Assembly: GCF_040639655.1 (NCBI RefSeq)
Contig: NZ_JBFAAI010000035.1
Location: 29,160 to 93,159 of the forward strand
Length of the DNA: 64,000 nucleotides
Source: Actinoplanes sp040639655
GTDB taxonomy: Bacteria; Actinomycetota; Actinomycetes; Mycobacteriales; Micromonosporaceae
Reading direction: 5' to 3'
Shown here: positions 42,743 through 51,738 of the stretch, piece after piece
Numbering within the stretch: the stretch's first letter is position 1
Layout: every line of letters begins with the position of its first letter
Translations under genes and position numbers: made by a program
Notes under the pieces: generated by a model
Databases searched by the model: none
Told to the model about the DNA's origin: nothing
What the model saw: the letters and a program-made list of their open reading frames with translations, nothing else

Positions 42743-44602
42743 ATGACGCCGACCGATCGCTACCGAGCCGCCGCCCGCGCGGTCCGCGGTGCCGAGTTCG
42801 GGCGGGAGGCCATCGACGTCGCCCGTCCCCGCAGTGTGCTGGGCCTCGTGCGGGACCGCGGACCGCTGCCGATCATGCTGCGGGTGGCGGACGCCGAGGG
42901 CCGGCTCGTCTGGCGGGGCCCGGACAGTTTCGTGCTGCTGGAACGGCCGCTGGCCCTCCGGCCGCCGGACATCGCCCGTGGGGGCGCCGGGCTGCGGGTT
43001 CTGCGGGTGATCGACCGGCACTGGGCGCCGCTGGTCTGGGGCACTCCCCCGGCACTGCTGTTGCTGATCTCCGCGATCGTCGCGCTGGCCGTCCCGCGGC
43101 CGCCGATCGGCAGCGTCCTGCTTCCGCTGACGGCCATGATCTGGGTGGCGATCTTCCTGATCGGACAGTTCGTGCAGTCGTCGCAGTGGATGCGCCGCAC
43201 CTTCGGGAGGCGTCCGGCGGGGCCGGACGAACTGGCCGCCGAGTCGTATCCGGGCTGGAACTGGTCGATACGGTTGTGCCACCACACCGCCCCGGCGCCG
43301 GGCGAGGAACTGCTGCGGGCGGCGACGGAACGACTCGGTGAGCTGGTCCGCCGGGATGCCGCGCGGGTGCTGGAGGACTCGGGTGCCGAGGCGGACCGCC
43401 TCCGCGTCCGTGAAGTGCTCGTGGTGCTGCTGAACGGTGTGACCACGGAACCGATGCGGGCCGTCGCGCGGGAGCGGCTGGACATGCCGTTCGGTCCCGA
43501 GTCCCGGGTGGCATTGAAAAGGCCTTCCGATGTCGTACGAGGTGTGCGCCAGCCGGTCCAGGAGGGCGGCGGGTTCCTCTTCGTGTGGGCCGGCGGGGTG
43601 ACGGCCCTGCTGGCGGTACTGGCTTATTTCGTCACGGTCTGGGAACGTGACGGCGGCCGGTCGATCGCCTATCTCGACGCCCTGGCCTGGCTGGCGTGGC
43701 GCCTGTGGCTCCAGGACGGAACCGGTCCCGCACCCGCCGGCTGGCAGGCGGCGGTGATCGGCTGGCTGGTGAGCGTTCTCGGCATCACGACCGTCGGTGT
43801 GGTGATCACCGCCATGCGACTGGCCGTCAGACGGGGCCGCACCGTAGTCACGGCCTTCGAGGAATGGAGCAGACCACCGATGGGTTCGCGGCTGCTTCTC
43901 ATCACTGTCACCGATGCCGAGCGCCGGGCCGTCTTCGAGGCGCTGGACCGCACCCCGGAGCGCAGCTACCTGGAGAAGCTGGTCGTCTTCGACTTCGGCC
44001 TGTTCGGCGGCACCCGGGTCGGCCTGGTCCAGAGTGCCCGTCCGGGAGCCGGCGCACCGGGCGGCGCCCAGTCCACCACCGCCGACGCCGTACGGCTGTG
44101 GCGGCCCGACATGGTGGTGATGGCGGGCATATGTTGTGGTCTGCGCGACGACTGGACACCCCCGCACCGGCTGGCCGAGGTGGTGGTGGCGACCTCCGTC
44201 CACGACCTCGACCACCGCCTCCGGTCCGACGACCGCACCGAGAACCTCGGCGACCGAGCCAGCACCTCCACCCTGCTGATCAACCGCCTCCGCGCCGCGT
44301 CGGTCGACTTCGAGGCCACCCAGGTGCACTTCGGCCCGGTCCTGTCGTCCCATGCGCTGCTTGATTCCCGGTCCCACCGTGACGAACTGAAACGCGAGCA
44401 CAGCCGGGCCCTGGCCTACGAGATGGAGGCCCACGGCCTGTACGCCGCATGCGCCGACGCCGGAGTCCCCTGGATCATGGTGAAGGCCATCTCCGACTGG
44501 GGCGTGGACCGCAAGCTCCATTACGAGCCGGCCGCCGCCGCCCGCAACGCCGCCACCTTCGTCCGGCACTCCCTCGACAACGGCGCCTTCCGCAAAGAAT
44601 GA
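42743..44602 (+). CDS. membrane-anchored MTA/SAH nucleosidase-like (PNP-fold) protein
   Basis: A 619-residue protein of unusual architecture. Two hairpins of membrane helices (about 99-117/123-144 and 277-299/335-361) bracket a cytoplasmic linker, and the last 240 residues form a nucleoside-phosphorylase/MTA-SAH-nucleosidase-like domain. Domain signatures: LLLITVTDAERRAVFEAL, RPDMVVMAGICCGLRDD (substrate loop), E560-M-E562 in ALAYEMEAHGLYAAC (the ribose-binding EME motif) and D585 in IMVKAISDWG (the catalytic acid). The enzyme site thus looks competent. Free-standing homologues recycle methylthioadenosine; membrane or multidomain versions are known as effector domains in bacterial conflict systems, where they would destroy nucleotides. 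No partner gene is visible. Role inferred. Confidence 0.75.
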   Translation: MTPTDRYRAAARAVRGAEFGREAIDVARPRSVLGLVRDRGPLPIMLRVADAEGRLVWRGPDSFVLLERPLALRPPDIARGGAGLRVLRVIDRHWAPLVWGTPPALLLLISAIVALAVPRPPIGSVLLPLTAMIWVAIFLIGQFVQSSQWMRRTFGRRPAGPDELAAESYPGWNWSIRLCHHTAPAPGEELLRAATERLGELVRRDAARVLEDSGAEADRLRVREVLVVLLNGVTTEPMRAVARERLDMPFGPESRVALKRPSDVVRGVRQPVQEGGGFLFVWAGGVTALLAVLAYFVTVWERDGGRSIAYLDALAWLAWRLWLQDGTGPAPAGWQAAVIGWLVSVLGITTVGVVITAMRLAVRRGRTVVTAFEEWSRPPMGSRLLLITVTDAERRAVFEALDRTPERSYLEKLVVFDFGLFGGTRVGLVQSARPGAGAPGGAQSTTADAVRLWRPDMVVMAGICCGLRDDWTPPHRLAEVVVATSVHDLDHRLRSDDRTENLGDRASTSTLLINRLRAASVDFEATQVHFGPVLSSHALLDSRSHRDELKREHSRALAYEMEAHGLYAACADAGVPWIMVKAISDWGVDRKLHYEPAAAARNAATFVRHSLDNGAFRKE

Positions 44603-44699
44603 CCATGCCGGCGGCGGACGTCGCGGGTACCGGCATCCGGCGGGCCCGGCGAAGCGACGTGGTCCAGACGGTTCTTCGACTACCTGTGAAGCACGCCGG

Positions 44700-45377
44700 T
44701 CAGCCGGTGCCGTGGAGTCTGCGGGCGTCGGCCGCCGCGAGCCCGGCACGTATCGCCTCGCGGGCTCCGGGCTCCCACGGCCCGGAGGCGGCCAGGGGGA
44801 TCTCGGTCATGAACCGCCGCCCGGATTCGGGGATCCTCGCGACGACCAGGTCAGGGTCCGAAGCCGCGGTCGCGTACAGGTTCGGGCCGTCGGCGTAGAA
44901 CAGGTCGGCGACGACGAGCCGGCCGTCTGCGGCGCGCATGACGTTGGCCGGGTTGTGGTCCAGCGGGCCGCACCAGGGCAGTTCCCGCCGGGCCTGCTCG
45001 TGGACCCGGCGTACGACGTCGGCGAGCTCGGCGACCTGCGGTGCCCGCCCGGCGACCGCCCGGTGAAAGGCGACCGCCTCCTCGCGGGCGACGGGCCGCA
45101 GCCATTCCATCAGCTGAAGGTCGCCGCCTCCGGTCAGCCGGGCGTGGGCCAGCAGTGCGGGAACCTGCCGGGTGTGCGCGGCCTGCCGGTACAGGGCGGC
45201 GGTGTAGGGGCCGGTCGGATCGAACGGGCTGATCCGCGCCGCCGTCGTACCGTCCGGTGAACGCAGCGCGATCGCCCAGTCACCGGCGCCGCACGGTGTC
45301 CATCCGGCCGCGAGAAGGGTGCGTTCGACGAGCCGGTGGTCGACGTCGTGGAAGGAAGCGGACACGGAATCGGACAC
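44700..45377 (-). CDS. kinase-fold phosphotransferase-like protein
   Basis: A 225-residue protein of the aminoglycoside-phosphotransferase/protein-kinase fold. It has the catalytic loop GPLDHNPANVMR (H-x-N-P-x-N variant) and VVADLFYADGPN, matching the metal-binding loop position, but the usual Brenner H-x-D sequence is altered to D-H-N. The N-terminal lobe is short. It is probably a divergent small-molecule kinase or an inactive relative. It is followed on the same strand 12 nt downstream of the DUF4037 gene's end, so the two may be an operon. Confidence 0.55.
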   Translation of the reverse strand: MSDSVSASFHDVDHRLVERTLLAAGWTPCGAGDWAIALRSPDGTTAARISPFDPTGPYTAALYRQAAHTRQVPALLAHARLTGGGDLQLMEWLRPVAREEAVAFHRAVAGRAPQVAELADVVRRVHEQARRELPWCGPLDHNPANVMRAADGRLVVADLFYADGPNLYATAASDPDLVVARIPESGRRFMTEIPLAASGPWEPGAREAIRAGLAAADARRLHGTG

Positions 45378-45389
45378 GGTCTCAGGATC

Positions 45390-46487
45390 TCAGCAGCGCC
45401 GCCGGTTCAACAGCGCCGCAGTCAGGGCCCGGGTCAGGTGCGGGTCCGAGAGGGCATCGGTGCTGTCGACGAACTGGTCGATTCCGCCGGCCAGGGGCAA
45501 TCCGGCCACCTCCGGGTCGCTGATCCGGGCCCGCAGCGCGGCCGCGAAGCGCCCGGCCTCGATGACCGGGAACGGCCGGTCGAAGTAGGGGCGCCGGGTC
45601 GCCTCGACCGGGTCCGCGAGGGCGAGCCGGTTCTGCCAGGAGGCGGCGGCCTCGTAGGCGGTGCACAGCGCGTCCTGCCGCCGTCGCGGGTCGCCGGTCG
45701 CCACGGCGTCGCGCAGCGCGGCGGCGATCCGGTCCACCTCCGGCAGGCTTGCGAAAGAGCTTCCCAACCATTTGCTGTACGGGGGAAAACGGCGCGCCAG
45801 GAGCAGGCACAACCGCATCACCTCGCGGGCGAGGCGGGCCGCGACCGTCCGGCTGCCCAGCTCGTCACCGGCCTCGGCAGCCCGGCCGGGGAACGCCTCC
45901 TCCTCACCGATCCGCGTCCACTGGGCGGCCAGCAGGTGCCGCCACACGTCGTCCGGATACCACCGCAGTCGTGCCCGGAGGGCGGTCAGCTCGCCGGGAC
46001 CGTCGTGGAACACCTCGCCGCCGACCGTCTCGGCCAGCCGTTGCGTGGGTGTGGCCAGCCAGTCCAGGAGGTCCGGCTCTCGGCGGGCGTCGAAGCCGAG
46101 CTGCTGCACCGACCAGGTCGCCACGTCCGTGACGAGAACCCGGTGGGCGACCGGGCCGGTGGTCGCGGTCATCACCCGTACGCGGGCGCCGGGGGGTTCG
46201 AAGTTGGTGGGCCAGCCGTGCACGTCCTTGGGCAGGCGCTCGGTGAGCAGCGCAGCGATGCCCGGACCGTGCCGCTCGGCGTCTCCGGACGACAGGAACA
46301 GTTCGAGCCGCGGCCCCCAGTCGTGATCGACCGACCGTGCGGTGTCGAAGCCGAGCACCTCCGAACCGGGGCCGATCCGGGCGGCGGCGTATGCCAGACC
46401 CGGGTAGGCCTCGTCCAGCAGCGGGCGGACCGCCTCGGCGTAGAAGAACCGGCACAACCGCAGACCGGGCATGAAGGGCGCGAACAT
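45390..46487 (-). CDS. DUF4037-domain protein
   Basis: A 365-residue soluble protein. It carries the DUF4037 signature GFDTARSVDHDWGPRLELFL near residue 46 and FPPYSKWLGSSFASLP further on, then a helical C-terminus ending in IDQFVDSTDALSDP. DUF4037 proteins are actinobacterial and unassigned; their nucleotidyltransferase-like GFDTARSxDHDWGPR motif suggests nucleotide transfer, but that is a weak inference. It heads a probable two-gene transcript with the kinase-like gene. The 46488-46794 spacer upstream holds only the terminator hairpin of the next gene and no other feature I can support. Confidence 0.75.
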   Translation of the reverse strand: MFAPFMPGLRLCRFFYAEAVRPLLDEAYPGLAYAAARIGPGSEVLGFDTARSVDHDWGPRLELFLSSGDAERHGPGIAALLTERLPKDVHGWPTNFEPPGARVRVMTATTGPVAHRVLVTDVATWSVQQLGFDARREPDLLDWLATPTQRLAETVGGEVFHDGPGELTALRARLRWYPDDVWRHLLAAQWTRIGEEEAFPGRAAEAGDELGSRTVAARLAREVMRLCLLLARRFPPYSKWLGSSFASLPEVDRIAAALRDAVATGDPRRRQDALCTAYEAAASWQNRLALADPVEATRRPYFDRPFPVIEAGRFAAALRARISDPEVAGLPLAGGIDQFVDSTDALSDPHLTRALTAALLNRRRC

Positions 46488-46745
46488 GCCGTCACGCTAA
46501 CGGCCGCCCGCACGGTGACCCGAGCCGCCCGTTCGGATGGCGACGCGGTCATGCCGGAAGTGATCGGCAGAGTCTACTCCACGCGGCCGGGAGAATGGTG
46601 ACGACGTTGCCGGAGAAAAAACCGGAAAGCGGGCGGCGGCAATGGCACCGGGGTGCCAAGCGTACGAGCAATTGCCGTTGCAGCGGCCATCCGGTGAGGT
46701 CCGTCAGGAAATGACGGCGAATGGGAGCCTGACCCGCGCAGCGCT

Positions 46746-46780
46746 GCGGGCGCGACAGAGTGTTCCTCCGTCGCGCCCGC
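46746..46780 (-). terminator. strong hairpin downstream of the small membrane protein
   Basis: An 11-bp perfect stem (GCGGGCGCGAC with GTCGCGCCCGC, 13-nt loop) 15 nt after the stop of the minus-strand gene at 46795. Confidence 0.65.
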
Positions 46781-46794
46781 GAATGCGCCGCCGA

Positions 46795-47094
46795 TCAGTG
46801 GGTGCGCGGGTCGACGTCGTTGCTGCGGCTGCCGGCCTTGGCCAGACCACGGCTGACCATGTATCCGATGGTCAGCAGCGTGACGTACCACCAGGCCTTG
46901 TCCGCGGCGAAGTAGTCGGCGCCATTATTGGCCGCTCCGTCACCGACGGTGTAGGAAGCGATCAGTACACCGATCACCGCGAGCACGTAGACGACCAGTT
47001 CAGTGGTCTTGAAGGAGGGCTTGGTCTCTTCTCCCCGGATACGCGCGCTCTTCACGGTGGCGTTGTCGTCGCGGGTGTGGGTGCCGATAGCCAT
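46795..47094 (-). CDS. small two-helix membrane protein
   Basis: A 99-residue protein with a hydrophilic N-terminal third (HTRDDNATVKSARIRGEE) and two membrane helices (about 35-52 and 67-85) separated by GDGAANNGADYFAADKAWW. This form is common and unnamed in actinomycetes. AGGAG supports the ATG at 47094. A possible SigB-type promoter (47149-47174) upstream would fit a general-stress role, which remains inference. A hairpin terminator follows at 46746. Confidence 0.65.
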   Translation of the reverse strand: MAIGTHTRDDNATVKSARIRGEETKPSFKTTELVVYVLAVIGVLIASYTVGDGAANNGADYFAADKAWWYVTLLTIGYMVSRGLAKAGSRSNDVDPRTH

Positions 47095-47148
47095 GATGTT
47101 CTCCTCAGGGGGGTCCTATTCAAGCCGTCAGGTGGCGGCAGGAGGCGG

Positions 47149-47174
47149 ATACCCGAATCCCGAGGCGCTAATCC
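47149..47174 (-). promoter_or_regulatory. possible SigB-type promoter
   Basis: On the minus strand GGAT, 16 nt, GGGTAT resembles the actinobacterial SigB-family consensus GNNT-N14-16-GGGTAY, about 55 nt upstream of the small membrane protein start. Confidence 0.3.
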
Positions 47175-47275
47175 AAAAACTCACAGCTCTCTTCCAGGTG
47201 TTTATAAGAATATACTTCTAATGGGTGACGAAAAACATTCGTCATGGGGGGTGCACGGCCAGGCCCGAGGGGTAG

Positions 47276-47407
47276 ATGGAAACCATGCGCATCGGAAACA
47301 CGCAAGTACGGTTCCTCGGCGGGTCAGCCGGCTGCCTCGGCATGATCGTGGTGTCGATCCTGCTGTCGATCGGCCTGACCGTGCTGCTCAACCTGGTCCT
47401 ACGGTGA
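47276..47407 (+). CDS. very small single-helix membrane protein
   Basis: A 43-residue protein: METMRIGNTQVRF, a CLGMIVVSILLSIGLTVLLN membrane helix, and LVLR at the C-terminus. GAGGGG lies directly before ATG 47276, with ATG 47285 as an alternative. Near-identical short proteins with this GCLGMI...LLSI...LNL pattern are widespread and unannotated in actinomycetes. Function unknown. Confidence 0.6.
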   Translation: METMRIGNTQVRFLGGSAGCLGMIVVSILLSIGLTVLLNLVLR

Positions 47408-47554
47408 GAGGCGACCCGCGAGCCGGCGCGGAGCCCTCTGAAGGCTGAGCCGCCACCGATTTCGACAACGCGGGGCGTCGATGCGCGTTGGAAAGGCCGG
47501 GGCGGCCGTAGGCTCGGAGCCGTCACCGACGACCTCGCCCGCGTGGAGATGCCG

Positions 47555-48328
47555 ATGAGCGTTCTGAAGGCCCTGTTGTCCGGACTCAGCGGTGGCACGA
47601 TCGAGGTCGTCGACCTCACCGCACCGCTGTCCGCGAGCACGCCGATCCTGCAGCTGCCGCCGCCGTTCGCGAACACCATCCCGTTCGGGCTCGAGGAGAT
47701 CAGCCGCTACGACGACCGCGGTCCGGCCTGGTACTGGAACGACATCCACACCGGCGAGCACACCGGAACACATTTCGACGCGCCGATCCACTGGGTGACC
47801 GGCCGCGACGGTGACGACGTCTCGCAGGTCCCGCCGCGCCGGCTGATCGCCCCGGCAGTCGTCATCGACGTCGCCGACCGGGCCGCGAAGGACCCGGACT
47901 TCCTGCTCGAGGTCGAGCACGTGCGCGAGTGGGAGTCCACGCACGGGCCGCTGCCGGACGGCGGGTGGCTGCTGTTGCGTACCGGCTGGGATGCCCGTTC
48001 CGGTGACCAGGAGGCGTTCCTGAACGCGAACGAGACCGGCCCGCACACCCCCGGCGTGTCGGTGGAGGCGGCGAAGTGGCTGGCCGAGGAGTCGCCGCTG
48101 ATCGGGCTCGGGGTGGAGACGGTCGGCACCGACGCGGGCGCCGCCCACTCGTTCGACCCGCCGTTCCCCTGCCATTCGTATCTGCTGGGCGCGAACAAGT
48201 ACGGCCTCACCCAGCTGCGCAACCTGGACCGGCTGCCCCCGACCGGGTCGGTGGTGATCGCGCCGCCGCTGCCGATCGTCGGCGGTTCCGGCAGCCCGGT
48301 GCGGGTCCTGGCCCTGATCGAGAAGTGA
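47555..48328 (+). CDS. cyclase-family (kynurenine formamidase-like) hydrolase
   Basis: A 257-residue metal-dependent hydrolase of the cyclase/KynB fold. The metal motif EHTGTHFDAPIHW (H-x-G-T-H-x-D-x-P-x-H) is intact, and VSVEAAKWLAEESP, then GVETVGTDAG form the second half. Known members hydrolyse N-formylkynurenine, isatin or arylformamides. GGAG sits six bases before ATG 47555. It overlaps the TPP-enzyme gene by GTGA (4 nt), so the two act in one pathway. No kynureninase or tryptophan-dioxygenase gene is nearby, so a kynurenine role is not supported. Confidence 0.88.
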   Translation: MSVLKALLSGLSGGTIEVVDLTAPLSASTPILQLPPPFANTIPFGLEEISRYDDRGPAWYWNDIHTGEHTGTHFDAPIHWVTGRDGDDVSQVPPRRLIAPAVVIDVADRAAKDPDFLLEVEHVREWESTHGPLPDGGWLLLRTGWDARSGDQEAFLNANETGPHTPGVSVEAAKWLAEESPLIGLGVETVGTDAGAAHSFDPPFPCHSYLLGANKYGLTQLRNLDRLPPTGSVVIAPPLPIVGGSGSPVRVLALIEK

Positions 48329-49965
48329 GCGACCGCACGGTTGCCGACCTGGTCGGCGAGACGCTCGCAAAACTCGGCGCCGACCTGGTGTTCGGGGTCG
48401 TGGGCAGCGGAAACTTCCACGTCACGAACGCTCTGGTCGCGCACGGCGCCCGATTCGTGGCAACCCGGCACGAGGGCGGTGCGGCCACCGCGGCCGACGC
48501 GTACGCGCGGGTCAGCGGCCGTCCCGGGCTGGTCACCGTGCATCAGGGCTGCGGGCTGACGAACGCGATGACCGGCATCGCGGAAGCGGCGAAGAGTCGT
48601 ACCCCGATGATCGTTCTCGCCGCGGAGCCGGCCGCGACCGCATCGACCTCGAACTTCCGGGTCGATCAGGACGCGCTGGCCCGCGCGGTCGGCGCGGTCC
48701 CCGACCGGGTGCACAGCGCGGCGAGCGCGGTCGCCGACACCGCGCGGGCCTGGCGCACCGCGGTCCGCCGGCGGCGCACCGTGGTGCTGAACCTGCCGCT
48801 GGACGTGCAGGCCGCAGCCGCCGAACCGGCCGAGCTGCCGCAGGCGCCGGCAGTGCAGCCGCCGCGCGCCTCCGACGACGCGGTGACCGCTCTGGCCCAT
48901 CTCCTGGGTGGTGCGGAGCGGCCGGTGTTCATCGCCGGGCGGGGTGCGGTCGCCGCCGGCGCCGAACTGGCCGGCCTGGCCGGGGCGTGCGGCGCGCTGC
49001 TCGCCACGTCGGCCGCGGCGAAGGGCCTGTTCGCCGGCGACGACTGGAACCTGGACGTGTCCGGCGGCTTCGCCACGCCACTTGCCGCCGAGCTGATCCG
49101 GGCGGCTGACGTGGTGGTCGCCTGGGGCGCGTCGCTGAACATGTGGACCAGCCGGCACGGTTCGCTGATCGGCCCGGACACCGTCGTGGTGCAGGTGGAC
49201 CTGGACGAAGCCGCCTTCGGCACCCACCACCGCATCGACCTCGGCGTGTGCGGTGACGCCGGGCCGACGGCGGTCGCGGTGGCTGCCGCGCTCACCGGCC
49301 GGCGGGTGGCATACCGCACCGATGACGTACGGGAGAAGCTGCGCACCGGATCGCGATGGCGGGATGTGCCGTTCGACGACGACGGCGACGACACCCACAT
49401 CGACCCGCGGACGCTGGCGATCACCCTCGACGACCTGCTGCCCGCCGAGCGGGTGGTGTCCGTCGACTCGGGCAACTTCATGGGCTATCCGTCGATGTTC
49501 ATGTCCGTACCTGATCACCGCGGTTTCTGTTTCACGCAGGCGTTCCAGTCGATCGGACTGGGTCTGGCCACCGCCCTCGGCGCGGCCCTGGCCAGCCCCG
49601 GCCGGCTGCCGGTCGCGGCGTGCGGCGACGGCGGGTTCCTGATGGGAGTCGCCGAACTCGACACGATCCGCCGGCTCGGCATCGGCATGCTGGTCGTGAT
49701 CTGGAACGACGAGGCGTACGGCGCCGAGGTGCACCACTTCGGGCCGGCCGGGCACCCGATCTCCACGGTGGTCTTTCCGGAGACCGACCTGGCCGCGATC
49801 GCCCGCGGCCACGGCTGCGCGGCCGTCACCGTCCGTGGCCCGGCCGACCTGGAGCCGGTCCGGGACTGGCTGGCCGGTCCACGCGACGTCCCGATGGTCG
49901 TCGACGCGAAGGTCGCGGCCGACCGTCCGTCCTGGTGGCTGGAGGACGCCTTCCGCGGCCACTGA
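48325..49965 (+). CDS. thiamine-diphosphate-dependent decarboxylase/lyase
   Basis: A 546-residue enzyme with the three domains of the acetolactate-synthase/benzoylformate-decarboxylase family. The catalytic Glu is in TRHEGGAATAADAYAR, the middle domain contains RPVFIAGRGAV, and the TPP/Mg motif GDGGFLMGVAELDTIRRLG (G-D-G-x~25-N) ends at WNDEAYGAE. Start GTG 48325, translationally coupled to the cyclase. FAD-binding residues are not obvious, so a 2-oxo-acid decarboxylase or C-C lyase is more likely than acetolactate synthase. The substrate is unknown but presumably derives from the cyclase product. Confidence 0.85.
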   Translation: MSDRTVADLVGETLAKLGADLVFGVVGSGNFHVTNALVAHGARFVATRHEGGAATAADAYARVSGRPGLVTVHQGCGLTNAMTGIAEAAKSRTPMIVLAAEPAATASTSNFRVDQDALARAVGAVPDRVHSAASAVADTARAWRTAVRRRRTVVLNLPLDVQAAAAEPAELPQAPAVQPPRASDDAVTALAHLLGGAERPVFIAGRGAVAAGAELAGLAGACGALLATSAAAKGLFAGDDWNLDVSGGFATPLAAELIRAADVVVAWGASLNMWTSRHGSLIGPDTVVVQVDLDEAAFGTHHRIDLGVCGDAGPTAVAVAAALTGRRVAYRTDDVREKLRTGSRWRDVPFDDDGDDTHIDPRTLAITLDDLLPAERVVSVDSGNFMGYPSMFMSVPDHRGFCFTQAFQSIGLGLATALGAALASPGRLPVAACGDGGFLMGVAELDTIRRLGIGMLVVIWNDEAYGAEVHHFGPAGHPISTVVFPETDLAAIARGHGCAAVTVRGPADLEPVRDWLAGPRDVPMVVDAKVAADRPSWWLEDAFRGH

Positions 49966-50160
49966 CGCGCCCGTCGCAACCCGCGCTGCCCCGGCTTGCG
50001 TGGCGATCCGAGGCCCGTCACGGCCCGCGAATCACCACGCAGCCCGCACACCGGCCGCGCGGCGACCTGTCACCCACCGGCAAGCCGCAGGTCACCACAC
50101 GGGTGGCTCTCAGCCACTTCACAGTGGCGATCGTCGATGGTGGGCGCCGGAGGTGGAGCG

Positions 50161-51393
50161 ATGCGGGTATTGATCGCGGCGGTGGGCAGCCGGGGTGACG
50201 TGGCGCCGTTCACCGGGCTGGGGGTGCGGCTCCAGGCCGAGGGGCATCAGGTCACGATCGCCACACACGGGCTGTTCGAGTCCTACGTGACCGGCTGCGG
50301 CCTGGGCTTCCACCGGCTGCCGGTGGACACGCGGGAGGAGCTGGCCGTCCGGGTCGAGGCCGACGGCGGTCGCAGCCCCGCCCGGATGACGCTGGCCGTG
50401 AACCGGGCTCTGGCCGCGCACGCCGGTGCGACCGCCGAGGCTCTGACGGTGGCGGCCCGCGACACCGACGTGCTGCTGCTGACCCCGTTGAGCTGGATCG
50501 GCGGGCACGTCGCGGAGGGACTCGGGCTGCCCAGTGTCGGTGTCTACCTGCAGCCGATGACGCCGACGGCTGAGTTTCCGCCGGCCACGGTCACCACCCG
50601 TACGCTCGGAGGCTGGGGGAACCGGACCGCCGCCGCCGCGCTGCGTGCCGCCGGGATGCGGCCCAGCCGGCGGGTGGTCGACGAGCTGCGGGCCGGGTTC
50701 GGCCTGGCCCCGGTGGCGCCGGGCGCCTGGCTGAGCGGGCTGGAGCGGTCCCGCTGGCCGATCCGGTACGGCTTCAGCCCGCTCGTGGTGCCACCGCCGG
50801 TGGACTGGCCGGACTTCCACCGTCCCGTCGGCTACTGGTGGCCGGCCCCGGAACCGGACTTCGAGCCGGAACCCGAGCTGGCTGACTTCCTGGCCGCCGG
50901 CCCTCCCCCGGTCTACGTGGGCTTCGGCAGTCTGCCCGCCACCGATCGGGTGGCTCTGTCCGCGACGGTCGCCACGGCGGTCCGGGCCGCCGGGCTGCGG
51001 GCGGTCGCGCACGGTGGCTGGGGCGGCCTGACGGTCGCCGGTGACGACATGCTCGCCGTCGGCGACGTACCGCACGAGTGGCTGTTCCCGAGGATGGCGG
51101 CGGTCGTGCACCACGCCGGGGCCGGCACGACGGCGGCCGGACTGCGGGCCGGGGTGCCGTGCGTGCCGGTGCCGTTCATGGTGGACCAGCCGTTCTGGGC
51201 GGACCGGCTGCACCGCCTGGGCGTGACGCCGGGTCCGATCCCCCTCCGGCAGTTGACGGCCGGCCGGCTCGCGCACGCCATCACGGCGGCCGTGCGCACC
51301 CCCGTTCATCGGCAGCGGGCGGTCCGGGTCGCCGGGCGACTGGCCGGGGAGGACGGCGCCGCGGCCGTGTCCCAGACCCTGCGCGAGCTCTGA
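50161..51393 (+). CDS. GT1-family glycosyltransferase (macrolide/sterol type)
   Basis: A 410-residue GT-B glycosyltransferase. The acceptor-side N-terminal domain (MRVLIAAVGSRGDVAPFTGL, GVRLQAEGHQVTIAT) and donor-side C-terminal domain with VYVGFGSLP, VGDVPHEWLFPRMAAVVHHA and HHAGAGTTAAGLRAGVPCVPVP (the nucleotide-sugar-binding signature of antibiotic and sterol glucosyltransferases) are complete. GGAGG precedes ATG 50161. No polyketide or peptide-synthetase gene surrounds it, so it probably glycosylates an exogenous or lipid acceptor. Donor unknown. Confidence 0.9.
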   Translation: MRVLIAAVGSRGDVAPFTGLGVRLQAEGHQVTIATHGLFESYVTGCGLGFHRLPVDTREELAVRVEADGGRSPARMTLAVNRALAAHAGATAEALTVAARDTDVLLLTPLSWIGGHVAEGLGLPSVGVYLQPMTPTAEFPPATVTTRTLGGWGNRTAAAALRAAGMRPSRRVVDELRAGFGLAPVAPGAWLSGLERSRWPIRYGFSPLVVPPPVDWPDFHRPVGYWWPAPEPDFEPEPELADFLAAGPPPVYVGFGSLPATDRVALSATVATAVRAAGLRAVAHGGWGGLTVAGDDMLAVGDVPHEWLFPRMAAVVHHAGAGTTAAGLRAGVPCVPVPFMVDQPFWADRLHRLGVTPGPIPLRQLTAGRLAHAITAAVRTPVHRQRAVRVAGRLAGEDGAAAVSQTLREL

Positions 51394-51469
51394 GATCTGG
51401 ATGCCGACGATGCGCCGCTGTGTCACCGGGTTCGCGTGAGCTCTGACATCCGGCTCCAGGCGATGCGCC

Positions 51470-51688
51470 GTCGTCACGCAACGGCGTCACGTACTCGAGG
51501 GCGTAGGCGACGTCGTGGATCGGCGGATGCGGCCAGGCGTAGTCCCAGTCGAGGATGCCGACCGGCCGGTTGCCGTGCCAGACCAGGTTCCACGGCCCGA
51601 AATCGCCGTGACAGACCAGGTCACCGGGCTGGCACACGCCGTCGTGCGCGGCCCCGCCGATACGGGTCGTCCTGGAGGACCTCGTCAC
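51470..51688 (-). pseudogene. truncated aminoglycoside-phosphotransferase-like fragment
   Basis: In the minus frame from 51688 the catalytic core survives: CHGDFGPWNLVWHGNRPVGI, then LDWDYAWPHPPIHDVAYALE and YVTPLRDD, the Brenner loop and metal loop of APH-type kinases. Sequence before it (shared antisense with the TetR gene) and after residue 73 lacks family features and appears shifted. Both terminal thirds are missing, so it is a dead fragment. Confidence 0.7.
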
Positions 51689-51738
51689 TCACCGGTACAC
51701 CGCACCACACGAACCGGCCGGTGCGGAAGGATGGGGTG

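Noticed and set aside
47555..51393. Biosynthetic gene cluster
   Set aside because: A cyclase, a TPP enzyme and a glycosyltransferase lie together, but no core synthase, tailoring set or transporter links them, and the glycosyltransferase is separated by 195 nt.
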